Assembly (NCBI GenBank): GCA_022842255.1
Contig: JALHPW010000056.1
Coordinates: forward strand, 1 to 12,496
Reading direction: 5' to 3'
DNA from: Saprospiraceae bacterium
GTDB taxonomy: Bacteria > Bacteroidota > Bacteroidia > Chitinophagales > Saprospiraceae
DNA: 12,496 nucleotides
Shown: positions 1-6,900 of the stretch, piece after piece
How positions within the stretch are numbered: the stretch's first letter is position 1
Layout: each line of letters begins with the position of its first letter
The notes under the pieces: generated by a model
The model's input: only the letters and a program-made list of their open reading frames with translations
Told to the model about the DNA's origin: nothing
Database searches by the model: none
Made by a program: the position numbers and the translations under genes

Positions 1-224
1 ATGGTTGCGCCCAAACGAATGGCATTGGTTGCCGTGAGCCCCCTCCACTCCAGGTTGCCGAGGGTATTGGTTGGGAGCACGGCTGAAGGGGTGTTGCCCA
101 AGCTGCCGTTGTGGCGGTACATGTAGAGTTGCGGGTTGGTGCCGCTGGCTTGTGCATTGGTTTTTTCAGCAAAAAGGCTGAGGAAAAGTGCGAGAACCGC
201 TAGGGAAAGAATTCCTTTGTTCAT
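1..224 (-). CDS. Secreted protein, amino-terminal fragment (possible tail-fiber/S74-like family)
   Basis: The start codon is the ATG whose complement lies at 222-224. The frame stays open for 74 codons to the window edge, so the carboxy-terminal part is missing. Seen: residues 1-25 form a signal peptide with MNK, a hydrophobic stretch (GILSLAVLALFLSLFA) and a likely cleavage site around NAQ-A. The protein is therefore probably exported. After it come LYMYRHNGSLGNTPSAV and LGNLEWRGL...IRLGAT. This resembles the start of Bacteroidota exported proteins that carry a carboxy-terminal chaperone-of-endosialidase (peptidase S74, tail-fiber) domain, where a GxxxxPxAV...LGxLxWRG...GA pattern is common. 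That family call is recalled by resemblance and cannot be confirmed because the diagnostic carboxy-terminus is outside the window. It is transcribed away from the gene at 397. Confidence 0.7.
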   Translation of the reverse strand, partial: MNKGILSLAVLALFLSLFAEKTNAQASGTNPQLYMYRHNGSLGNTPSAVLPTNTLGNLEWRGLTATNAIRLGAT

Positions 225-396
225 GTTGGTGATGTTTAAACAGGGTTAAAAAATGTTGTGCAAAATTCAGGCACAAAGTTTTATGCCAAGGGTGTTCACG
301 ATTTGGAAAGCAAATGGAATTATTTTGGAAATCCGTTGGAAATATGGATTTTTGCAACACCAACCAAACCATTCACTCCTAAACCAACCCCACCCC
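225..396. promoter_or_regulatory. Divergent intergenic region with 11-bp-phased TGGAA repeats
   Basis: This 172-bp gap separates the divergent genes starting at 224 (-) and 397 (+). It contains TGGAA at 304-308, 315-319, 326-330 and 337-341, exactly 11 bp apart, so all four lie on about the same face of the helix. The palindrome GTTTAAAC also occurs near 230-240. I saw no exact TAnnTTTG box on either strand. An operator role is inference. An open frame from 253 runs through this gap into the next gene, but its peptide looks non-coding. Confidence 0.4.
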
Positions 397-726
397 ATGC
401 AAGCTAAAGATTTTTCCATCTTCCGTTCTTTGCTCACAGACGTCCATGCCAAAGCTTTTGGCGAACCCATTTCAAAACTCCCACACAGCAAAGCCCATAC
501 CCTGGCCTGGCTCATCGAGGAAGCCACCGGGGTAGTGCTCAGTTACAAATCGCTCACGAACTACATCAATGCCGTGCTGGAGGAAAAGCCCGAAAAAGTG
601 AATCCCAGTTGCGTTACCCTGGCTACCCTGGCCCAATTTGCCACCGGCGAAAAGGCGGGCAAACAAATGGCTACGCTGTGGTATAAGTACCGCGCCGGGA
701 TGCTTTCTGGAATCGCGGAAGCGTGA
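397..726 (+). CDS. Hypothetical protein, 109 aa, possible HTH-like fold
   Basis: I do not recognise a named family. The frame is open from 253, but I chose the ATG at 397 (MQAKDFSIFRSLL). The upstream stretch encodes an odd-looking peptide and holds the phased TGGAA repeats. The protein is soluble, with no signal peptide or membrane segment. Residues about 25-75 contain HTLAWLIEEATG, then LSYKSLTNYINAVLE, then NPSCVTLATLAQFATG. This is a succession of short helices in which S-x-KSLxNYI looks like a helix-turn-helix recognition helix, and TLxxLAxFA looks like the last helix of a small Xre-like bundle. A DNA-binding role is therefore possible but is only inference. The gene lies upstream of the response regulator in the same direction, separated from it by a 146-bp gap filled by a long hairpin, so read-through into the sensor pair is conceivable. 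Alternative: a stand-alone Bacteroidota domain of unknown function. Confidence 0.7.
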   Translation: MQAKDFSIFRSLLTDVHAKAFGEPISKLPHSKAHTLAWLIEEATGVVLSYKSLTNYINAVLEEKPEKVNPSCVTLATLAQFATGEKAGKQMATLWYKYRAGMLSGIAEA

Positions 727-731
727 ATTGT

Positions 732-846
732 GGATTTGGCGAATTGGGGATTTGGTTAGTTGGGGATTTAGTTATTCGAGTGTCCAAGCTTGGGTGCCCC
801 GAATAACCAAATCCCCAACTAAACAGATAACCAATTCACCAAATCC
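732..846. repeat. Bipartite long inverted repeat (hairpin) between two genes
   Basis: Outer arms 732-747 and 831-846 are complementary at 15 of 16 positions. Inner arms 757-778 and 800-821 are complementary at 21 of 22 positions. The arms are separated by symmetrical 9-nt internal loops (748-756 and 822-830). The apical 21 nt contain a perfect 10-bp palindrome CCAAGCTTGG (784-793). The structure begins 5 nt after the stop of the upstream gene. No T-run follows it, so it is not a canonical intrinsic terminator, though it could stabilise the 3' end or act as a mobile palindromic element. Confidence 0.8.
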
Positions 847-866
847 CCAGCTAAACAGATAACCAA
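809..866. repeat. 26-bp direct repeat, 32-bp period
   Basis: Positions 809-834 and 841-866 are identical except for one base (A at 818, G at 850). The unit begins AAATCCCCA and ends CAGATAACCAA. The second copy ends 6 nt before the start codon of the response regulator, so this DNA forms the translation leader and most of its upstream region. The first copy overlaps the right arm of the long hairpin. No separate promoter for the regulator is evident in this gap. Confidence 0.8.
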
Positions 867-872
867 CAAGTT

Positions 873-1514
873 ATGGTTCGTATCCTGATTGCCGACGACC
901 ACCAACTCGTCATTGATGGCTTGTTGCTGATGCTCCGCGAGTCGGAAGATATGCAATGTGTTGGCCAGGCTGCCCATGGGCACGCGGCGTTGGCCTTGCT
1001 CGAAACCACCCCGGTCGACGTGCTCCTGCTCGACATCAATATGCCCGAAATGGATGGAGTGGAATGTTGTCGGCAGGTAAAAGAACGCTACCCCCATATC
1101 AAGGTACTTGCCCTTTCGATGATGCGCGAACTAAGCCTGGTGAAAGCCATGCTCAAGTTGGGCGCCTCTGGTTTTTTATTGAAAAACGCTGGCAAAGATG
1201 AGGTTTTAGATGCTATACGAAAGGTTTTTGATGGAAAACAAGCGTTCAGCGCGGAAGTGATGGAGTCGTTGATGAACAGCTTCTCAAACAAACCCGCCAA
1301 ACCCAAAACAAGTCCTTTCCCTACCATTTCGCGCCGCGAAAAACAAATCCTTCAACTCATTGTGGACGAAAAAACTACGGCTGAAATTGCCGAAGATTTG
1401 TTCATCAGCTTCGGCACCGTGGAAACCCACCGTCGCAACCTTCTGCTAAAACTCAATGCCCGCAATACGGCCGGATTGGTGAAATCTGCCCTGGAATATG
1501 ATTTATTGAAATAA
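873..1514 (+). CDS. NarL/LuxR-family response regulator
   Basis: A 213-residue cytoplasmic transcription regulator with the usual two-domain layout and normal family length. Receiver domain, residues about 2-120: acidic pair D8/D9 in ILIADDH, phospho-acceptor D54 in LLLDINMPEMDG, switch residue S82 (ALSMM), and conserved lysine K104 in GFLLKNA. LuxR/GerE-type HTH, residues about 148-213: ISRREKQILQLIVDEKTTAEIAEDLFISFGTVETHRRN is spread over the scaffold and recognition helices, with TVETHRRNLLLKL as the DNA-reading helix. Phosphorylation of D54 is expected to promote dimerisation and promoter binding, as known for NarL relatives. The next gene, 35 bp downstream in the same direction, encodes a HisKA_3 kinase of the type that normally pairs with such regulators, so the two are very likely an operon. 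The ATG at 873 gives the complete receiver start MVRILIADDH. The DNA just before it is a direct repeat without a clear ribosome-binding site, as is common in Bacteroidota. Target genes cannot be told from this window. Confidence 0.95.
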   Translation: MVRILIADDHQLVIDGLLLMLRESEDMQCVGQAAHGHAALALLETTPVDVLLLDINMPEMDGVECCRQVKERYPHIKVLALSMMRELSLVKAMLKLGASGFLLKNAGKDEVLDAIRKVFDGKQAFSAEVMESLMNSFSNKPAKPKTSPFPTISRREKQILQLIVDEKTTAEIAEDLFISFGTVETHRRNLLLKLNARNTAGLVKSALEYDLLK

Positions 1515-1549
1515 ACGGTTTAATCCAGTCATTTGGGTTTCAATATCCC

Positions 1550-3484
1550 ATGAAAATCCTCCCACTCCTGCTTTTTCTGTCAGCATTCGCGCATGCGCAA
1601 AGCATCGACAGCCTAAAAAACGCCTTGGCAACCATGCCCGACGATACCAATCGGGTCATGACCTACCGCCTGCTTTTTCGTACCTTATATGCCGAAGACC
1701 GCACCAGCGAACTATTGGAGGTGGCCGAAGCAGGTTTGGCATTGAGCCGGAAACTGGCCTTTCCCAGAGGACTGAGCCTGTTTATTTTCTACAAGGCCAG
1801 TGCCCTTGACATACTGGGACGAGGCAACGAAGCAATCCCTTTGTTCGAGGAGGGTTTACAGATGGCTATTGCCAAGGGCGATACCAAAGCTACCGCAGAC
1901 TTTCACGTTAACCTTGGCACCGCCCATCATATCATGGGCAGCCTGGACAAATCGCTGCAAAATTTCCTGGCGGCCTACAACATTTACAAGCAAATTGGTC
2001 AGCAGGAGCCCCTTTCCAAAGTCTTGAACAACTTCGGTATTGTCTACCGGATGCAAGGCAAATACGAGCGTGCTGAAGATATCTACCAGGAATCCCTGAC
2101 GCTCAAACAACAGCTGAACGACAGCTTGGGCATGGCCGCCACCTACCAAAATCTGGCTGCCTTGTACAGTGCCTCCAACCGAAAGGAAGAAGCTCTAGAC
2201 AACTCCCAAAAGGCCATTTCTTTGTATACCAAACTCGGGCGCCCGATAGATGTGGCAGGCTGTCATAGCCTGATGGGACAGGTTTATTACAATTTTGGCA
2301 ACCTGATGGGCGCTAAGTCTGAATTGCTGAAGGCCATTGACGGATATGGCGCTACCCCAAACGTGGATTACTCCGCTACAACGTATCAACTCCTTGGCAC
2401 CATTGCTGCCAAGGAGCAGGACTACCTCACAGCAGAAAATTACCTAGGGGAAGGCTTGCGTTTGGCCCGACAATTTGGGCAGCGAGATCGGATTTTTGAA
2501 ATCCTGAAAGAAAGGGCCAAAGTGGAGCATGCCCTTGGCAAACACGCTGCCGCCTACCAATCCCTGCAAGAAGCTTTTGAACTCCGCGATACTATGGTAG
2601 AAAAAGGCCGACTGGCAATCATGGAGGAAATGCAAACAAAGTTCGATGTGGCCCAGAAAGACAATGACCTAAAAATCAATCAATTAAATCTCACACAACG
2701 CACCCTGGAACGCAATTGGTTGTTGGGCGGAGCGCTGCTGCTCGGCCTGCTTTCCGTGGCTATCTTTTTGGGGTTGCGGCACCGAATTCAGGCCAACAAA
2801 AAAATAGCCGCCCAGGAATCCGCCCTGCAAAAACAACAAATCGTTCAATTGGAACTGGATAACAAACTCGCAGCCCTCAACGCCATGATCGAGGGACAGG
2901 AAATCGAACGGGCACGGATTGCGGCAGACTTACACGATGGTTTGGGTGGCTTGCTTACCTCTGTAAAATCTCACTTCAACACCTTGGCAAAACCCAACGA
3001 TGCAGTGGATTTGTTCGAAAAAACCAACCACCTCATCGACGATGCTTGTGGGGAGGTGCGCAGAATCTCACACAACATGATGCCCAGGGCCTTGGCTTTG
3101 GCGGGCTTGCCTGGCGCACTCGAAGACCTTGCTCAAGACCTAGACAAGCAGGGGGTGAAGTGTCAATTGGAAATGATTGGTATGGACCACCCACTGGATG
3201 CTACCCAGGCGGTCACCCTCTATCGAATTGCCCAGGAATTGACCACCAATGTGGTAAAACACGCCGAAGCCACCCATCTTTTGCTGCAATTTATCCGACA
3301 TGCGGGGGAGTTGACCCTCATCGCCGAAGACAACGGCAAGGGGTTTGACGTAGCAAAAGCCAGGATGAAAAAAGGCATGGGGCTATCGAGCATTGAGTCG
3401 CGCGTGAAATTCCTGCAGGGCACCATTGAATGGGACTCGGTGCTTGGGGAAGGCACCGTGGTTAGTTGCAAGTTTCAAGTGTAG
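1550..3484 (+). CDS. TPR-containing sensor histidine kinase (HisKA_3/HATPase_c)
   Basis: A 644-residue membrane kinase. Residues 1-17 form a signal peptide (MKILPLLLFLSAFAHAQS). Residues about 35-345 are helical tetratricopeptide repeats, visible in phrases such as HVNLGTAHHIMGSLDKSLQNF, VLNNFGIVYRMQGKYERAEDIY and TYQNLAALYSASNRKEEALD spread along the chain, and are expected to face the periplasm. One membrane helix spans about 390-410 (LLGGALLLGLLSVAIFLGL). A coiled-coil linker rich in A/Q/K/E follows to about 450. The dimerisation and phosphotransfer helix has the HisKA_3 motif ERARIAADLHDGLGG, with phospho-acceptor H462. The ATPase domain has N567 in QELTTNVVKHA, the DNGKGFD box at 594-600, the KGMGLSS box at about 608-614, and GEGT near 633. 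All catalytic boxes look intact. It follows the NarL-type regulator at 35 bp and is its probable partner. The ligand is unknown. TPR sensors of this design are common in Bacteroidota and sense uncharacterised envelope signals. Confidence 0.93.
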   Translation: MKILPLLLFLSAFAHAQSIDSLKNALATMPDDTNRVMTYRLLFRTLYAEDRTSELLEVAEAGLALSRKLAFPRGLSLFIFYKASALDILGRGNEAIPLFEEGLQMAIAKGDTKATADFHVNLGTAHHIMGSLDKSLQNFLAAYNIYKQIGQQEPLSKVLNNFGIVYRMQGKYERAEDIYQESLTLKQQLNDSLGMAATYQNLAALYSASNRKEEALDNSQKAISLYTKLGRPIDVAGCHSLMGQVYYNFGNLMGAKSELLKAIDGYGATPNVDYSATTYQLLGTIAAKEQDYLTAENYLGEGLRLARQFGQRDRIFEILKERAKVEHALGKHAAAYQSLQEAFELRDTMVEKGRLAIMEEMQTKFDVAQKDNDLKINQLNLTQRTLERNWLLGGALLLGLLSVAIFLGLRHRIQANKKIAAQESALQKQQIVQLELDNKLAALNAMIEGQEIERARIAADLHDGLGGLLTSVKSHFNTLAKPNDAVDLFEKTNHLIDDACGEVRRISHNMMPRALALAGLPGALEDLAQDLDKQGVKCQLEMIGMDHPLDATQAVTLYRIAQELTTNVVKHAEATHLLLQFIRHAGELTLIAEDNGKGFDVAKARMKKGMGLSSIESRVKFLQGTIEWDSVLGEGTVVSCKFQV

Positions 3485-3650
3485 CGATTAGTGTATGCCT
3501 GAAAACAGGACACAAAATCCACCAAAGCGGTGTTTGAAAGGTGCAAGAAAGTAAGTTTCAGGAGCACGATGTTGAGCCCGGCGTTGAACCAATTTTATGC
3601 TCAAATCGTTATTCATATCGAATAGATGGTGATTTAAAAACTTATGCTCT
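3485..3650. other. Intergenic gap without recognised elements
   Basis: 166 bp between the sensor kinase stop and the small lipoprotein gene. I see no strong hairpin with a T-run and no exact TAnnTTTG box. The last 60 bp are AT-rich and probably hold the lipoprotein promoter, but no specific site can be named. Confidence 0.5.
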
Positions 3651-3962
3651 ATGAAACACTTTCAGATTTTCCTGCTTCTGCTTGCTATTCTTGGAGGATC
3701 CTCCTGTGTCACCTCAAAAACCCTCAAAAACGAAAAGGCCCTGGAAGAATGGCTCAGCTCCGCCAGATTGCCGATTACCGTCCAGTTTCAATCTGACGAA
3801 TTGCGCTGTAAGCCATCGCTCCACTGTTACACCTTGATTGACAGTTTGGGCAAAATCCACTACGCCCAAAACGTACGCCATCGTTTGCCAAGGATAATTC
3901 CACCGGATTCGAACACGCTACATCCAAGATGGTGGGAGCGGGTTTTGGGTACGGGATTTTAA
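3651..3962 (+). CDS. Small putative lipoprotein, 103 aa
   Basis: Not a family I recognise. Residues 1-18 are a hydrophobic export signal (MKHFQIFLLLLAILGGSS) followed by C19, which makes a lipid-anchored protein likely. The lipobox GSSC lacks the preferred leucine at -3, so this is a probable rather than certain call. The mature part is about 85 residues, with two cysteines (C53 and C59, in LRCKPSLHCYTLID) that could form a disulfide, then DSLGKIHYAQNVRHRLPRI, and ends in RWWERVLGTGF. An overlapping ATG lies 7 nt upstream in another frame and is ignored. The gene runs convergent to the first HTCS gene and shares four bases with it: the TTAA at 3959-3962 supplies TAA stops to both strands. It is downstream of the sensor kinase by 166 bp and is probably separately transcribed. 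Confidence 0.72.
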   Translation: MKHFQIFLLLLAILGGSSCVTSKTLKNEKALEEWLSSARLPITVQFQSDELRCKPSLHCYTLIDSLGKIHYAQNVRHRLPRIIPPDSNTLHPRWWERVLGTGF

Positions 3963-6900
3963 GCGCCTTTGCCCAAACGAAATACAGTAGGCGACATCCC
4001 GAACTCCGCCGAGAACACCCGACTGAAGAATTTCGGGTCGTTAAAACCCGTCTGGTAAGCTATTTCGGAGATACTCAACGTGGCATCGGCGAGTAGGAGC
4101 TGGGCTTTTTGCAAGCGAATGGTCCGTACAAATAGAGTAAGCGACCGGCCAGTAAGTGCGGTCACTTTGCGATGAACCACCGGATAACTCATCCCCAACA
4201 TCCGGCTGATGTCTTCGACCGACAAATCTGCTTCCGTGATTCGAGCCTCCACCGCCGCACGGAGTTTTTGTAGGAAGACGTCTTCGATGTCGGTGTTTGT
4301 TGGTTGGTTGACTGGTGATTGGTTGGTTGGTAATTGGTGATTGGTGGCTGGCGACTGGGTATGGGAAGAGTTTGAATTAGGCATTCCAGTCAACCGATCA
4401 CCAGTCAACCAACTACCTGCATATTTTTCCTGAAGTCTTTGCCGCAGTGCAAGTAAATTGGTCAACACGGCCCGTAGTTCTTCCGGGTGGAAGGGCTTGG
4501 CCAAATAGGCATCTGCCCCCCGTCGCAATCCAGCGATTCGGTCTTCCAGACCAGCCTTTGCGGTCAGTAGCACGATTGGGATGTGGCTGCTGCGCTCATC
4601 GTTTTTCAACCATTCGCAGACCTCAAACCCATCTTTTTCCGGCATCATTACGTCCGAAATGATGATATCTGGGATGGCTTCCAGTGCCCGTTCAATACCC
4701 GCCTGGCCGTTGTAAGCAAAATCTAGGAGATAATGTTCACCGAGACAAACGTGGAGGTATTCTACCACATCCGGGTTGTCTTCGATGATCAAAAGCTGGG
4801 GGGCTTGCGCGCTGGAGGTAGCAGATGGCGCAATCCGCTCGAAGGGCTTGCGCTGCAATTGGTTTTCAGGCTCGATTTCCGCAGTGTTTCGAATGGGTAG
4901 CCGGACTGAAAACACCGTTCCTTTGCCAGGTTCACTTTCTACAGCAATCTCACCACCCATTAGTTTTACCAGCTCCTGTGTGAGTGAAAGTCCGATTCCA
5001 GAACCGCCCACGCTGGAACGTTGCTGGTTGTCGGCTTGAAAAAACCGGTCAAAAACATGGGGCAATTCATGGGATGGGATTCCTACGCCTGTATCCGAGA
5101 CGGTGAGGAGCACGTACCCCGGAATTCCGTTCCGGGGCGTTGCCCCTGCCTCCCCGGAACTTCGATCCGGGGTACTTACCTGGAGCGTTACCCGGCCACC
5201 TGCAGGCGTGAACTTGATGGCATTCGATAACAAATTGTGCAGGATATGCAAAAGCCGTTCGGGGTCGTAATCCATTACAATTTCTCCCGCAGCAACATTG
5301 CTTTCTACCCGCAACAGTACGTTTTTCATACTGGCCAAAGAATGCATACTTTCCGCTGCATAGCGGATAAACGCCAACACATCTCCTTGTATATAATTGA
5401 TTTTCAGGGAGTTGCTTTCAAGCTTGGCCAAATCAAGAATTTGGTTGATGAGCCGAAGCAGGTTTTGCCCATTGCGTTTGATTAGGGTCACGGCCGATTG
5501 CTGCCGTATGGCATCTGGTGATTGGCTTTCCAGTTGCTCTGCCATACCCAATATGACGGTTAGCGGCGTGCGGAACTCATGCGATACGTTGGTAAATACG
5601 CGTGACTTGAACTTGTCCAGTTCCTGTAAGCGTTCGGCATTGAGGTGTTCTAAGGCCAATTGTTGCTGCAAACGCAGTTGCGACAATCGAAAACGAAAAT
5701 ACCCATACACCAGTCCGCCGAGTATGGCCGCGTACAACAGGTATGCCCAAATGGTCCGATACCAGGGCGGCAACACAATGATGATCAAGCTTGCTGGATT
5801 GGGGTTCCAAACCCCATCACCGTTGGCTGCCATGACTTTGAAGGTGTAAGTGCCCGGCGCAAGATTGAGGTAGGTGGCACTGCGTTCCGTGGTTTCAGGA
5901 TGCCAGCTTGTTTCAGCGCCTTCCAAGATCCACTTGAAGCGGTTTTTCACGGAGGCTGTAAACTCCAAGGCAGAAAAGGACAGGGTGATGCTCCGTTGCT
6001 GGAAGGACAAGCTTATTTCTTTCAAAAATTCAATGGCCTGCGGCAAAATACCGGTGGAATCCCCTACCCCAACCGGCTGATTGTTGATGCTTAACCCCGA
6101 CACAAAAACGGCCGGAACATTCGGGTTGTCGTTAAAACCCTCTGGGGAAAGGATGTTCAACCCGTTGATTCCGCCAAACATCAAGGACCCGTTCAGGCCG
6201 GCGGCGTAGGCCCAGGTATTGAACTCATTGCTCTGCAAACCGTCCGCTTCGGTAAAATTCCGAATAGCACCCGTGCTCGGGGTATAGCGGATTATCCCTT
6301 TGTTGGAACTCATCCAAAGATTACCCTGGGCATCCGGCAAGATGCCATATAGCACATCATTGGGCAACCCATCCCGACTGTGGAAATGGGAGAACTGTCG
6401 GGTAGCCAAATCTAGACGGGTAAGCCCCCCGCCTTTGGTAGCTATCCACAGCAATTGCCTTTGCTGCGGGTCGAGCAGCAGGGAGGAAACAGCATTGTGA
6501 CGCAGTTTGCCGGATTCGACGGTGTGTAGGTTGTAGTTGAAACTGCCGGCACCATTTGGTTTTGCTTCCAACAACCCGGCCTGGGTGCCCAGCCAAAGTG
6601 TGCCATCGGGTGTTTTTTTCAGGCAAAACATCTCTGGGTTGATGGAGAAAACGGATTGTAGGGAATGGGTTTGCCAGCTTTCTGAGCGCGTATCAAATTG
6701 CAGTAATCGTTGTTCGCTGGAAATCCACACAAAACCATCCTCATCTGTGGTCAGGTTGCCCGGGGAGCGCAGCGAGCCCGGCATTTCATAAGACTTTTGC
6801 GTCCCATCAGGGTTTGTTTTCACCAGAAATGACCGAGGGCTGCCTGCCGCAAGCAACCAATGGTTTCCGTTTTGATCGGTTGTGTGCCGCCAAAGCCCAA

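Noticed and set aside
253..396. 48-codon in-frame extension of the 109-aa gene
   Set aside because: The peptide is of odd composition and the DNA carries phased repeats typical of a regulatory gap. The ATG at 397 begins a well-behaved soluble protein.
5397..5849. 150-codon open frame on the + strand opposite HTCS 1
   Set aside because: Shadow of the HTCS 1 kinase coding sequence. It is Cys/Arg/Ser-rich with no recognisable motif.
6754..6785. GC-rich near-palindrome (CCCGGGGAGCG...GAGCCCGG) within HTCS 1
   Set aside because: Short imperfect symmetry that encodes an ordinary propeller segment without an evident insertion. Probably chance.
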